DNA from: Streptomyces ureilyticus
GTDB taxonomy: Bacteria; Actinomycetota; Actinomycetes; Streptomycetales; Streptomycetaceae
Assembly: GCF_011045025.1 (NCBI RefSeq)
Contig: NZ_JAAKZX010000103.1
Span: forward strand, 1 to 32,708
DNA: 32,708 nt
Reading direction: 5' to 3'
Position numbers and translations under genes: made by a program. Below the pieces are notes generated by a model. The model made no database searches and was not told where the DNA came from. It saw nothing but the letters and a program-made list of their open reading frames with translations. Shown piece by piece: positions 16,278-25,248 of this stretch. Position 1 is the stretch's first letter. Every line of letters begins with the position of its first letter.

Positions 16278-16297
16278 GGAAGGACGAGGGTCCTTCC
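16278..16297 (+). terminator. Hairpin immediately after the Cys/His protein gene
   Basis: GGAAGGAC at 16278-16285 pairs perfectly with GTCCTTCC at 16290-16297 around a 4-nt loop. It begins at the first base after the stop codon. Confidence 0.6.
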
Positions 16298-16530
16298 CGG
16301 CCAACGGGACTTGAGGGAGATCCAGCCCGACTTGAGAGCATTGGGCGTTTTCTGATGCGCTGATCCAGCGACGTCGGGCAGCTACAGCGTTTTTGATCAG
16401 TCACTCGGGGACACTCCCGGTGGCGACGCTGCAGCTCAACGTTCGTGGAAAGTGTTGGTTCCCGTCGGGTTTGTTGTGCCGTGGCTGTCCGAATCCCGTT
16501 GGGGGCACCAGCTACTCTGCGTCACTACCG

Positions 16531-18024
16531 TCACGCCTTCTCCGTCTTCTCCTTCTCGAACGACGACAGCGTCGTGTCGTGGTCCGTCGGCACGTCGTAC
16601 ATGGGCGTCATCCAGTGGAAGAAATTGTCGCCGCGGTCCCGTAGCAGGCGGTAGAGGCGGTGCATCAACTCTGTGCGTACGTCCCGGAGTTCGGGGTGGT
16701 CGTAGCGGTTGAGGAGCTCGTGCGGGTCCGTCTGGAGGTCGTACAGCTCGTTGTGTGACTCGGGGTTGACGACCAGCTTGTAGCGGCGGGTGCGGAGCAT
16801 GCGCTGCGGGTACGGGAAGTGGTGGCCGTGGTACTCGGCCAGGTGGTGATCGTCCCAGGCCGGTCGTTCGCCGCGGGCGAGGGGCAGCAGGCTGCGGCTG
16901 TCGACGGCCGGGGCGGGGTCGCTGCCGGCGAGTTCCAGGATGGTCGCCGTGTAGTCGGTGAGGGAGACGAACTCCTCGCGCACCTGGCCGGGTACGGCGC
17001 CCGGCACCCGCAGCAGCCCGGGGATGCGGTAGATGTCCTCGTACATGGCGGGGCCCTTGTCGTGCAGCCGGTGGGCGCCGGTGAACTCGCCGTGGTCGGC
17101 GGTGAAGCACACCGCGGTGCGCTCGTCCAGGCCCAACTCCCGTACGGCGTCGAGGATGCGGCCGATCTGCTCGTCGATGAGGGTGACGTATCCCCAGTAG
17201 ACGGCGATGAGTTTGCGGCTGTCCTCGATCGGCATGGTGTCGAACGCCCACAGCTTGCTGTAGTTGCTCTGCACCGGTGGCTTGCCCGCGAACGTCTCGC
17301 CGATGGAGGCCGGTAGCTCCACCAAGCTCGGGTCGTACAGGTCGAAGTACGCGTCGGGGAGGATGTACGGCAGGTGCGGGCCGAAGAAGTGGGTGGCGAG
17401 GAAGAACGGGGCGCCCTTCCCGGCCTGCTCGTCCGCGGCGAATCGGTGGAGCATCTCGATGGTGCGGGTCGCCAGGTAGTACTCGAAAGTGGCCTCGACG
17501 GGCTGGTGCAGTCGGGCGGCGAGGAGATTGCCGGGGCTGCCGTTGGGGGTCGTGCCGCGCATCCGGTCGCTGATGGCGTACTCGGGCAGGCCGTTCTGCT
17601 TGAGGTAGGCCAGGTAGTCGGGGTGATCGACGGGGTTGTGCCAGCCGGCGAGGTCCGGGCCCTGGAAGCCGTAGTCGGCGGCGGTGCGCCGGACGCCGCC
17701 GTGCCACTTGCCGAGGAGGCCCAGGTTGTAGCCCTCGCCGCGCAGGTGCTCGGCGAAGGTGAACTGGCCGTCGGCCAGGTCTTCCAAGTACCCCACGTTG
17801 CGCTCGTAGTTGGCGAGCAGCTTGTGCCTGAAGGGTGCCGCGCCGGTCAGCAGGCTGGCCCGGGCCGGAGTGCAGATGGCGGTCGGCGTGTAGCAGCTGT
17901 CGAAGCGGGTGCCCTGCGCGGCGAGGCGGTCCAGGTTGGGCGTGCGCACATGCGGGTTGCCGTAGGCACCGAGGGTGTCGACGCGATGCTGGTCGGTCAT
18001 CAGGAAGAGCATGTTGTGGCGCAC
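16531..18024 (-). CDS. Type I sulfatase, cytoplasmic (first of two)
   Basis: A 497-residue member of the alkaline-phosphatase-fold sulfatases, which hydrolyse sulfate esters using a formylglycine made from Cys or Ser. The activation motif is CTPAR at residues 51-55, so Cys51 should be converted by a formylglycine-generating enzyme, which is not encoded in the window. Metal-site segments are MTDQH near residue 11 and FTADHGEF near residue 310. GLLGKWHGG matches the conserved active-site Lys/His region. There is no signal peptide, so the enzyme should act in the cytoplasm. The GTG start has GAAAGG 7 nt upstream. It is the last gene of the ROK-permease-ATPase-binding protein operon, 96 nt after the binding-protein gene, which suggests that its substrate enters through that transporter. 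Confidence 0.92.
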   Translation of the reverse strand: MRHNMLFLMTDQHRVDTLGAYGNPHVRTPNLDRLAAQGTRFDSCYTPTAICTPARASLLTGAAPFRHKLLANYERNVGYLEDLADGQFTFAEHLRGEGYNLGLLGKWHGGVRRTAADYGFQGPDLAGWHNPVDHPDYLAYLKQNGLPEYAISDRMRGTTPNGSPGNLLAARLHQPVEATFEYYLATRTIEMLHRFAADEQAGKGAPFFLATHFFGPHLPYILPDAYFDLYDPSLVELPASIGETFAGKPPVQSNYSKLWAFDTMPIEDSRKLIAVYWGYVTLIDEQIGRILDAVRELGLDERTAVCFTADHGEFTGAHRLHDKGPAMYEDIYRIPGLLRVPGAVPGQVREEFVSLTDYTATILELAGSDPAPAVDSRSLLPLARGERPAWDDHHLAEYHGHHFPYPQRMLRTRRYKLVVNPESHNELYDLQTDPHELLNRYDHPELRDVRTELMHRLYRLLRDRGDNFFHWMTPMYDVPTDHDTTLSSFEKEKTEKA

Positions 18025-18120
18025 GGCGGTGCCTTTCGAGTCGTACGGGCGTATCGAGTTGCCTGGCGAGCAGCAAGGAGGGAGCAGTAAGGACGCGGTC
18101 CCGGAGGACGCTTTCGCCCC

Positions 18121-19104
18121 CTAGTCGCCCTGCGCCCGCTCGTAGAGGTCGCCCGCGTAGTAGTCGCCGGGATCGGGGTTCTCGTCCAGCTGCTTGTTGC
18201 GTACGAAGAAGTCGCCGAGCGTCTTGAGCCACTTGTCCACTTCGCCGCTCTTGGACTTGGCGGCCAGGTCCGCGGTGGAGAGGGTCTGGACGTGGGAGGC
18301 GTCGGCCTTCGTCTGGGCCTCGGAGACCTCCAGCAGTTTCGCGGTGAGCGCGATGGTCTCCTCGGGGTGTGCCTGGCGCCAGTCGTTGGCCTGCTGCAGC
18401 ACCTTGACCACCTTGCTGTTCTTGTCTTCCGGCACCTTGTTGCCGGCGACGAACGCGGTGGGGAAGGAATCCCCGGTGTCCTTGGTGCTGGCGACCTCCA
18501 CCAGGTCCGGCACCTTCTGCTTGATGGTGTCGATGGCCGGATAGAAGAAGCCGGCGGCGTCGATCTTCCCCGAGGAGAAGGCGGAGACGATCGTGGACGG
18601 ATCCATGTTGACCTTGGTGATGTCCTTGTCGGTCATCCCGGCCTCCTCCAGCGCGATGTTGAGGATCATGTCGCCGGAGGTGCCCTCGGGCACGCCGATC
18701 CGCTTGCCCTTGAGGTCCTTCATGGACTCCATCCCGGGCTGGCCTATGACCCGGTCGGCGTACGTGAGCGTATTGATGGCGATGATCTTGGACTGGCCGG
18801 ACGCGGGCAGCCACATCGCGCCTGGGCCGATGTAGCCGTAGTCGAGGTCGCCGGCACCGAGCGCCTGGATCTGCACCGGACCGTTGTTGAAGGACTTCAC
18901 CTCCGCGGTCAGCCCGGCCTTCTTCCACAGCTGCTGCTTCTCGGCGATCGCCAGCAGACTGGCCCCGTTGTAGTCGCCGATGTAGCCGAACCTGACCGTG
19001 GAGTCGTCGCCGGAGCCGCTCCCGGAACACGCGCTCACGGACAGCGACAGCATGAATACGACGGGCAGTGTCGTCAGGGCGTGCCTGACCGTGCTTCGGG
19101 GCAT
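18121..19104 (-). CDS. SsuA/TauA-like substrate-binding lipoprotein
   Basis: A 327-residue solute receptor of the sulfonate/nitrate/taurine ABC importer class. A hydrophobic signal ends in the lipobox VSAC with Cys26, followed by a Ser/Gly linker. The mature part opens with VRFGYIGDYNGASLLAIAE, and contains LGAGDLDYGYIGPGA and KRIGVPEGTSGDMIL, the ligand-cleft segments expected for an NMT1/SsuA-like fold. The ATG is preceded by GAGAGGA 10 nt upstream. The gene lies 60 nt after the ATPase gene and 96 nt before the sulfatase gene. In Pseudomonas ats loci a similar importer works with an arylsulfatase on sulfate esters, so an organosulfate ligand is a reasonable inference, with taurine-like sulfonates as an alternative. 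Confidence 0.88.
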   Translation of the reverse strand: MPRSTVRHALTTLPVVFMLSLSVSACSGSGSGDDSTVRFGYIGDYNGASLLAIAEKQQLWKKAGLTAEVKSFNNGPVQIQALGAGDLDYGYIGPGAMWLPASGQSKIIAINTLTYADRVIGQPGMESMKDLKGKRIGVPEGTSGDMILNIALEEAGMTDKDITKVNMDPSTIVSAFSSGKIDAAGFFYPAIDTIKQKVPDLVEVASTKDTGDSFPTAFVAGNKVPEDKNSKVVKVLQQANDWRQAHPEETIALTAKLLEVSEAQTKADASHVQTLSTADLAAKSKSGEVDKWLKTLGDFFVRNKQLDENPDPGDYYAGDLYERAQGD

Positions 19105-19164
19105 GGTGGATGGATCCTCTCGGTGCGGTGCGAGGGTGAGTAACAGAAGGCCGCCGACGGGCGG

Positions 19165-19944
19165 TTACGCGGCCGAGGCGGCTTCGTCCTGGTGGTAGAC
19201 GGACGTCCAGACCTCGTTGCGGATGCGGCGGAACTCCGGGGACAGCCGGATCTCCTCCGTACGCGGATAGGGCAGGTCCACGTCGATGACGCGGTGGATG
19301 CGCCCGGGGCCGGCCGCCATGACGACGACACGGTTGGCCAGGTAGACGGCCTCGTCCACGTCATGGGTGATGAACAGCACGGTCCGCTTCTCCTGGCTCC
19401 AGGTCTCCAGGAGCTGGTCCTGCAACTGCACCCGGGTGAGCGCGTCGAGAGCGCCGAACGGCTCGTCCATCAGGAGCACTTGAGGGTCAACGGCGTACGC
19501 GCGGGCGATGGCGCAGCGCTGCTTCATGCCGCCGGACAGCGTCTTGGGCAGGGCGTCGGCGAACTCACCGAGTCCCACGAGGCCGATGGCCGCGTCCGCG
19601 CGCCGCCTGCGCTCCTCGGCGGGTACGGCGGCGAGCTTGAGCCCGAACTCCACGTTCTGCCGCACGGTCAGCCAGGGGAACAGGGCGTACTGCTGGAAGA
19701 TCACACCCCGGTCGGGGCCGGGACCCGACACCGGCTTCCCGTCGACCAGGACGCTGCCCGAGTCGGGCTCCTGCAGTCCCGCGGCCATGCTCATCAGCGT
19801 GGACTTGCCGCAGCCGGACGGACCCACGACGGTGACGAACTCCCGGTCCGCGATGTCCAGGTCCACCCCGCCCAGTGCCGTGAAGGTGGCGCCCTTCATC
19901 GGGAAGGTCTTCACCACGTCACGGAAACTGATCTTGCTGTTCAT
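19165..19944 (-). CDS. SsuB/TauB-like ABC importer ATPase
   Basis: A 259-residue ABC ATPase that energises the importer. Walker A is GPSGCGKST at residues 41-49. The Q-loop FQQYALFPW, the signature LSGGMKQR, the Walker B with D-loop VLLMDEPFGALD and the switch His in FITHDVDEA follow in order. The combination VVGPSGCGKSTLM and MKQRCAIARAY is characteristic of the nitrate/sulfonate/taurine branch. Its ATG overlaps the permease stop as ATGA, so translation is coupled. The length is normal for the family. Confidence 0.93.
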   Translation of the reverse strand: MNSKISFRDVVKTFPMKGATFTALGGVDLDIADREFVTVVGPSGCGKSTLMSMAAGLQEPDSGSVLVDGKPVSGPGPDRGVIFQQYALFPWLTVRQNVEFGLKLAAVPAEERRRRADAAIGLVGLGEFADALPKTLSGGMKQRCAIARAYAVDPQVLLMDEPFGALDALTRVQLQDQLLETWSQEKRTVLFITHDVDEAVYLANRVVVMAAGPGRIHRVIDVDLPYPRTEEIRLSPEFRRIRNEVWTSVYHQDEAASAA

Positions 19945-20756
19945 CGTCGCTCCTGCCAGCCGGTGAGGCGTCGCTCGGCCAGCAGCAACAGCCGGTCCAT
20001 GACGAGCCCGAGTACTCCGATGGTGATCAGCGATACGAAGATCGCGTCCATGTCGAACCAGGTGGCCGCCTTCTGCATCCGGTAGCCCAACCCCTCCTGC
20101 GCACCGATGAGTTCGGCGGCGACCACGGTGGCCCAGGACGCGCCGAGGCCGATCCGCATGCCGACGAGGATGAACGGCGTGGACGCCGGCACGACCACCT
20201 TGGCGAAGATGACGCGGTCCGAGGCGCCCAGCACCCTGGCTGCGTTGATCAGGGTCTTGTCCACGTCGACGACGCCCTGGAAGGAGGCCACGACGCAGGC
20301 CATGAACGAGGCCAGGTAGATCACGGCGATCTTCGGCACCTCGCCGATCCCGAGGAGCACCACGGCGAGCGGGATCAGCGCGAGCGGCGGGATGGTGCGG
20401 AAGAACTGGATATACGGCTCGACCACGGCGCGCACCGCCGGATACCAGCCCATGAGGAAGCCGACCGGGACCGCCACGACCACGCCGAGTGCGTAGCCGA
20501 TGAAGACCCGGCGCAGGCTGGCGGCCGTATCGGAGGCCAGCGTGCCGTCGGCGATCATGGTGCCCGCCTTGCTGGCCACCGCCGCCGGCGTGGGCAGGTT
20601 CTCGACCAGTCCAAGGGCGGCCACGACGGCCCAGACGGCGATACCCGCCACGAGGGCCAGGCCGCCCAGGACCAGCGGCCGGACGGTACGACGTGTTTGC
20701 TGCTGCCGCTGCTGCTCAGGAGCGGCTGTCTTGTCGAGAGGGGTGATCACAGCCAT
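19941..20756 (-). CDS. SsuC/TauC-like ABC importer permease
   Basis: A 271-residue inner-membrane permease of the BPD_transp_1 class. After 30 polar, Gln-rich residues come about six transmembrane helices. The EAA loop that contacts the ATPase reads ARVLGASDRVIFAKVVVPAS and is followed by GMRIGLGASWATVVAAELIG, the usual form in the sulfonate/nitrate/taurine branch. The start is the ATG at 20754-20756, with GAGG 5 nt upstream. Longer in-frame starts would run into the stop of the regulator gene and are not needed. It begins 19 nt after the ROK gene, so regulator and transporter are almost certainly co-transcribed. Confidence 0.9.
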   Translation of the reverse strand: MAVITPLDKTAAPEQQRQQQTRRTVRPLVLGGLALVAGIAVWAVVAALGLVENLPTPAAVASKAGTMIADGTLASDTAASLRRVFIGYALGVVVAVPVGFLMGWYPAVRAVVEPYIQFFRTIPPLALIPLAVVLLGIGEVPKIAVIYLASFMACVVASFQGVVDVDKTLINAARVLGASDRVIFAKVVVPASTPFILVGMRIGLGASWATVVAAELIGAQEGLGYRMQKAATWFDMDAIFVSLITIGVLGLVMDRLLLLAERRLTGWQERR

Positions 20757-20775
20757 GGGTTCCTCACTGGTGGAC

Positions 20776-22020
20776 TCATGCGTTCTCCTCGGAGACGGGC
20801 TGCGGGTAGTGGGTGAGCAGGGGGGTTTCATGGAGTACGAGGGCGATGCCGCCCAGGGCGCTGCCGGCCTCGCCGAGCGTGGCGCGCCGTACGTCCACGT
20901 GGTGGCAGGCCAGCGGCATCAGGTGCTGTCGCAGGGCCTGTTCGACCGGTGCGAGCAGGGCGTCGCCGGCCTGGGCCAGTTCGCCGCCGACGACGATCAC
21001 GCCGGGGCCGACGGCGTGACAGACCGCGGCGAGGACTTGGCCGACCTCACTGCCGACGCGGGCAAGGACTTCCAGTGCGGGCCGGTCGGCCGCTGTCGCT
21101 GAGGCCAGGAAGTCCGCAGGACTGTCCGCCCGGCCGCCCGCCTCCCGGTACCGGCGCAGGACCGCGTCGAGCGAGGCGCGCGTTTCCAGGCAGCCGGTCT
21201 TGCCGCACTCGCACCGCTCGCCGGCCGGGTCCACGGTGATGTGTCCGAACTCGCCGGACAGTCCGTACCTGCCCCGGTGCAGCGCGCCGCCCACGACGAG
21301 CCCGCCGCCCACGCCGTGCGACAGCCGCAGGTAGAGCACGTCGCCACTGTCCGCCGCCGCGCCCCACACCGCTTCGGCGAGTGCGGCGAGGCGGGTGTTG
21401 TTGTCGAGCAGCACCGGCACCCCGAACCGCTTGCGCAGCAGGTCCGGCAGGCCGTCGATGCCCTGCGCGTGGGCGCTCTCGCTGCCGGGGTCGGTGGTCG
21501 GACCGACCACGCCGACGCCGATCGCGCGGAGCGCGCCGAGGTGGACGGCCTGGGCCCGCCCTGAGCCGCCGTCCCCGGCCTCGACCTCGGCCGGCGCACG
21601 GGTCGTCAGCGAGTCGAGCAGCCGTACGGCGATGTCCACCCGCTCGGGCCAGGACAGCTCCCCGGTATGCCCCTCGCTGGCCGAACCGACCACTTCGTGG
21701 GCGAGGTTGACCGCGGCGACATGCACGGCACGGCGCGCGAAGTCGATGCCCACCGCCTCCCCAGCGGCCGGGTTGAGGCTGAGCTTCTCCACCGGGCGCC
21801 CCCGCTTGCGCGCCTCGACGTACGGAGTGCCGGCGACCACCGCACCGCTGGTCACCAGGCCGGCGACGATGTCGTAGAGCGTGGTGCGGGAGAGCCCGCT
21901 GCGGGTGCCCAGCTCGGCACGGCTCAGCGGACCGTACTTGCGGAGCAGCTCGAGAACGGATTGCTCATGGCTGCGCCGGAGCCGGGTCAGCGGGCCGTCG
22001 TGTGGATGCATGGGATGCAT
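20776..22020 (-). CDS. ROK-family transcriptional regulator
   Basis: A 414-residue repressor of the NagC/XylR (ROK) type. A winged helix-turn-helix lies at about residues 15-75 (SRAELGTRSGLSRTTLYDIV), followed by a sugar-kinase-like ligand domain. The metal-binding ROK motif is intact: EFGHITVDP and CECGKTGCLE. Such proteins normally release their operator when a sugar binds, so this gene points to a carbohydrate inducer. I place the start at the ATG 22018-22020. The upstream ATG at 22030-22032 overlaps the likely -10 box, and neither has a Shine-Dalgarno sequence, which suggests a leaderless mRNA. It heads the operon for the importer and sulfatase and is divergent from two glycosidase genes. 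Confidence 0.88.
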   Translation of the reverse strand: MHPMHPHDGPLTRLRRSHEQSVLELLRKYGPLSRAELGTRSGLSRTTLYDIVAGLVTSGAVVAGTPYVEARKRGRPVEKLSLNPAAGEAVGIDFARRAVHVAAVNLAHEVVGSASEGHTGELSWPERVDIAVRLLDSLTTRAPAEVEAGDGGSGRAQAVHLGALRAIGVGVVGPTTDPGSESAHAQGIDGLPDLLRKRFGVPVLLDNNTRLAALAEAVWGAAADSGDVLYLRLSHGVGGGLVVGGALHRGRYGLSGEFGHITVDPAGERCECGKTGCLETRASLDAVLRRYREAGGRADSPADFLASATAADRPALEVLARVGSEVGQVLAAVCHAVGPGVIVVGGELAQAGDALLAPVEQALRQHLMPLACHHVDVRRATLGEAGSALGGIALVLHETPLLTHYPQPVSEENA

Positions 22021-22027
22021 GCCGGAC

Positions 22028-22125
22028 AGCATGTGAGCACCGAATTATTTCGTCAATGAGTCGGCTCAAAATCGCCAGAATATTTTTCCGGGCTGTTGAC
22101 GAAATACCGCGGCCGTTCGCATCCT
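22028..22125. promoter_or_regulatory. Divergent promoter with an 11-bp inverted repeat (candidate ROK operator)
   Basis: TATTTCGTCAA at 22046-22056 and TTGACGAAATA at 22096-22106 are perfect reverse complements separated by 39 nt. Each contains a TTGACG that can act as a -35 box for outward transcription. Leftward, TTGACG is followed after 17 nt by CATGCT (complement of 22028-22033), placing the transcript start about at the regulator ATG 22020. Rightward, TTGACG is followed after 18 nt by CATCCT (22120-22125), some 50 nt before the hydrolase start. One regulator bound to both half-sites could control both directions. Confidence 0.65.
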
Positions 22126-22173
22126 GGGCGTCATGCCGTCCCCCGGGCGGCCCGACGAGGGAGGACTTGGCTG

Positions 22174-23520
22174 ATGACCGACAACATGAACCGGCCGCCC
22201 ATCGGCCGCAGGGCCCTGCTGGCAGGCGCCGGCACCCTGGGAGTGGCGGCGGCCCTGCCCACAACAACCTCCGCAACGGCGGACCGGGCGACGCGACGCT
22301 TAGAAGGCGGGGCGTCCCCGGAGAACTGGCCCGACCTCGCGCCGTACGGCCTCGCCGACACCCGCCCCGACCTCTGGCCGCGCGACGACAACTCCTTCGT
22401 CCTGCCGCTCGAACTGCGCCCCCGGGACGAGGAGCGCGGCCGGGTCTGGATGCGGGACACCTACGTCAACTGCTTCGTCGTGGACGGCAGTCCGCTCTAC
22501 GTCGCCACGGGCACCACCCGGGCACCTGGGCCCGACCCGTCCGCTTCGTGGAACGACGGCATCTTCGTGTGGGTGTCCCGGTCGCTGCGCGGACCGTGGC
22601 GCCTCGCCGACACGACCGGCATCCGTCCCGGCGCCGACAAGGGCAAGGTGTGGTCGCCCGAGTTCGCGGGCGAGAACCGGCCCGGGCGTACGGTCGTCGC
22701 GCCCTGGCAGCAGTACTGGCACGACGAGGAGTTCGGCAAGCGCGGCAACGTGTGGGCGCCGGAGGTGCACCACGTCCGCGGCCGCTGGTACATCGTCGCG
22801 TGCATGGGTGACCATTCGCGCAAGGTCGGCTCGTTCCTGCTGGTGAGCGAGGGCGGGGTCGCGGGTCCGTACCGGCTCGCCGAGGGCAACCTCGACAAGC
22901 CGTTCGGCGAACCGGTCGCCGGCGGGCCGCCGTTCATCGAGCCCGGCGCGTACCACCACATCGACGGCAGCATCTACGCCGAGGGCGACGACGCGTGGCT
23001 CGTGCTGCACAACGACCTGTACGCCACGTTCCGAGACGACATGGAGGACGTCGTCCCAACGACGAACCTCCCGAGGTTCCGGCAGTCGCCCTACCCTGAG
23101 GAGCCGTACCTCGAAGGCGCGTACGTCTTCAAGCACGGCGGCAAGTACTACCTCCTCCACGCCGCCTGGAACCGCTCGTCCGACGCCGACGACGGCACCA
23201 CGCGCTACGCCTACGACCGGCCGGGCACCGGCCGCACGCAGTGCCAGTACGACGCGGTCGTCGCCGTCGCGGACCGCTTCGAGGGCCCGTACTCGCGGAG
23301 GTGGACGGCGGGCGTCGGCGCGGGCCACAACAACTTCTTCAGCGACCACGAGGGCGCGCTCTGGGCCACATTCTTCCGCAACCCGAAGGCCGGGTACTGG
23401 TCCCACCCGTCCCGCGTCGCGGACGCCGCCGTCCCCGGTGTCGTACGCCTGGAATGGACGGGGCCCGAGGGCAACCGGCTCTACGTCCGCCGCAGGCAGA
23501 ACCGACCGGCCGGCGACTGA
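22174..23520 (+). CDS. Tat-secreted beta-propeller glycoside hydrolase, GH43/GH117-like
   Basis: A 448-residue exported glycosidase. The N-terminus GRRALLAGAG with an AxA site soon after is a Tat signal. The rest fits a five-bladed beta-propeller: MRDTYVNCF with a possible catalytic base Asp95, NVWAPEVHHVRGRWYI, HIDGSIYAEGDD with a possible pKa-modulating Asp264, and YLEGAYVFKHGGKYYLLHA with a possible general acid Glu314. These are the landmarks of GH43, and the MRDTYV and WAPEVH forms are also seen in relatives near GH117. Substrate cannot be read from sequence; arabinan, xylan or an anhydro-sugar polymer are all possible. The ATG has GGAGG 9 nt upstream. The next gene, a GH51 enzyme, starts 2 nt after the stop, so both act together. 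Confidence 0.8.
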   Translation: MTDNMNRPPIGRRALLAGAGTLGVAAALPTTTSATADRATRRLEGGASPENWPDLAPYGLADTRPDLWPRDDNSFVLPLELRPRDEERGRVWMRDTYVNCFVVDGSPLYVATGTTRAPGPDPSASWNDGIFVWVSRSLRGPWRLADTTGIRPGADKGKVWSPEFAGENRPGRTVVAPWQQYWHDEEFGKRGNVWAPEVHHVRGRWYIVACMGDHSRKVGSFLLVSEGGVAGPYRLAEGNLDKPFGEPVAGGPPFIEPGAYHHIDGSIYAEGDDAWLVLHNDLYATFRDDMEDVVPTTNLPRFRQSPYPEEPYLEGAYVFKHGGKYYLLHAAWNRSSDADDGTTRYAYDRPGTGRTQCQYDAVVAVADRFEGPYSRRWTAGVGAGHNNFFSDHEGALWATFFRNPKAGYWSHPSRVADAAVPGVVRLEWTGPEGNRLYVRRRQNRPAGD

Positions 23521-23522
23521 CC

Positions 23523-25163
23523 GTGCAGGCACTGATCGACATCGACACCCGGCACCCCTGTGGCCGCATCGAGCGCGACATCTACGGCCACTTCCTGGAG
23601 TCGGCGTTCTTCGGCAACATCGAGGGCGGGGTCCTCGACGAGGGCTCACCGCTGTCCGAGCCGGGCCCCGGCGTACGGGCCGGCTTCCGCGAGGACGTGC
23701 TCGCTCTGTGCCGCGAGCTCGGCATCCCCAACGTCCGCTGGCCCGGCGGCAACTTCACCTCCCCGTACCACTGGGAGGACGGCATCGGGGACCGCTCCAC
23801 GCGCCCGCGGCGGCTCGAACTGGCCTGGGGCAGGGAGGAGTCGAACCGCTTCGGCACCGACGAGTTCCTGGCCTGGTGCGCGGACGTCGGGGCCGCGCCG
23901 TTCCTGGTGCACGGCTGCCGCAGCGTGGACGACGCGGTGCGCTGGGTGGAGTACACCAACTACGCGGGCGACACCGCCTACACCCGCCGCCGCAAGGAAA
24001 ACGGCCACCCGCAGCCGTACGGCGTGCGCTACTGGGGCATCGGCAACGAGCCCTACGGACCGTGGCAGATGGGCCACCGCCCGGCGACCGAGTACGCCGC
24101 CGCGGCCCGCGAGCACGCCCGCTTCATGCGCCTGGTCGATCCCGGGATCAGGCTGATCGCCTGCGGCAGCCCCTGGCAGCAGGAGGAATGGACGCGGCCC
24201 GTGCTCCAGCGGGCGGGCTCGCTGATCGACTACCTCTCGCTGCACCTCTACGGGGCCACCACGCACCCGTACACCGCCAGGGCCGGTGACGACGACTACG
24301 AGGCCGTCGTCGCCCAGCCGCTGTACTTCGAGCAGCGCATCCAGGACTACGCCCACCTGGTGGTCGAACTCTCCGCCGAGGCAGGCCTGGAGCGCCCTCC
24401 GGCGCTCGCGCTGGACGAGTGGAACATCCGCCACCTGGAGCCCGCCGACTGGCCCGAGCCGGCGCCCGGCGCCGACGGCGGCACCGCGCCGCGGGAGCTG
24501 CCGGACGGCTCGGGCGAGCCGCGGCCGCGGCGGCTGCGGGTCGACCGCTACAGCTCACGCACCTTGGCCGACGCGCTGTTCTACGCGGGCGTCTTCCACA
24601 CCCTGCACCAGACGGTCTCCCTGCCGGCGCCGGTGACGATGGCCAACACGGTCAATCTGGTCAACGCCAACGGGCTGCTCGAAGTCCGCCCGGGCGGAGT
24701 GGTGAAGTCGGCTTCGTACCACGTGTGGGACCTGTACCAGAACCACACCGGACCGGTGGCGCTGCCGACCGCGGTCGAGGGTCCGGCCCGTACCGCGGCC
24801 GTACGTCAGGGCGACAACGGGGAGGGCGACGGCGCGTTCGCGACCCGGCCCGGCGTCGTGCCGTACCTCGACGCGAGTGCCACGCTGTCGGCCGACGGCC
24901 GCCGCCTCCACCTGGCCGTCGTCAACCGCCGCCGGGACACGGCGATTCGCACCCGCATCGTGCGGGACGGCCGCACCGGCGCCGTCCCGGCGGTGGCCGA
25001 GGTGCGCGATCTGGGCGCGGACGTGGACGACCTGCTCGCCGCCAACAGCCTGAGCGCTCCGGACGTCGTCGCCGTCCGCCATCGCCCGGTCGTGGAGACG
25101 CCGGACGGTCGCTACGACTTCCCGGCGCACTCCGTCACCGTGCTGGCCTTCGACCTGACGTGA
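23523..25163 (+). CDS. GH51 alpha-L-arabinofuranosidase
   Basis: A 546-residue GH51 enzyme that removes alpha-L-arabinofuranosyl groups from oligosaccharides. The opening with RIERDIYGHFLESAFFGNIEGG and the VRWPGGNF segment are family hallmarks. The acid/base Glu is in WGIGNEPYG (Glu176) and the nucleophile Glu in ALDEWNI (Glu299). A beta-sandwich domain forms the last 170 residues. There is no signal peptide, so it should act inside the cell on imported oligosaccharides. Two insertions rich in Pro/Gly/Asp (about residues 308-335 and 430-445) enlarge it beyond the usual 500 or so residues. The GTG start lies 2 nt after the preceding stop and has no good Shine-Dalgarno sequence, consistent with coupling. 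Some GH51 proteins have other activities, so arabinofuranosidase is the likely, not proven, function. Confidence 0.92.
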   Translation: MQALIDIDTRHPCGRIERDIYGHFLESAFFGNIEGGVLDEGSPLSEPGPGVRAGFREDVLALCRELGIPNVRWPGGNFTSPYHWEDGIGDRSTRPRRLELAWGREESNRFGTDEFLAWCADVGAAPFLVHGCRSVDDAVRWVEYTNYAGDTAYTRRRKENGHPQPYGVRYWGIGNEPYGPWQMGHRPATEYAAAAREHARFMRLVDPGIRLIACGSPWQQEEWTRPVLQRAGSLIDYLSLHLYGATTHPYTARAGDDDYEAVVAQPLYFEQRIQDYAHLVVELSAEAGLERPPALALDEWNIRHLEPADWPEPAPGADGGTAPRELPDGSGEPRPRRLRVDRYSSRTLADALFYAGVFHTLHQTVSLPAPVTMANTVNLVNANGLLEVRPGGVVKSASYHVWDLYQNHTGPVALPTAVEGPARTAAVRQGDNGEGDGAFATRPGVVPYLDASATLSADGRRLHLAVVNRRRDTAIRTRIVRDGRTGAVPAVAEVRDLGADVDDLLAANSLSAPDVVAVRHRPVVETPDGRYDFPAHSVTVLAFDLT

Positions 25164-25165
25164 GA

Positions 25166-25189
25166 CTCGGGTGGCACGTGCCACCCGAG
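25166..25189. terminator. Perfect 24-nt palindrome between convergent genes
   Basis: CTCGGGTGGCAC at 25166-25177 is followed directly by its reverse complement at 25178-25189. It starts 3 nt after the GH51 stop and lies 59 nt from the stop of the convergent sulfatase gene. It can terminate both strands. Confidence 0.7.
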
Positions 25190-25248
25190 GTCGCCGGCAT
25201 CTCGCGGGAGGCTCCGGCCGCCGTATCAGCGGCAGCAGTTCGCCGCCC

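Noticed and set aside
16310..16420. Possible insertion-sequence end between the Cys/His gene and sulfatase 1
   Set aside because: The sequence around CTTGAGAGC and GATCAGTC felt familiar from actinobacterial IS flanks, but no transposase motif, inverted repeat pair or target duplication supports it.
16436..19030. Very long minus-strand open frame across sulfatase 1 and the binding-protein gene
   Set aside because: Arg/Pro/His-rich shadow in a different phase from two proteins with clear family motifs.
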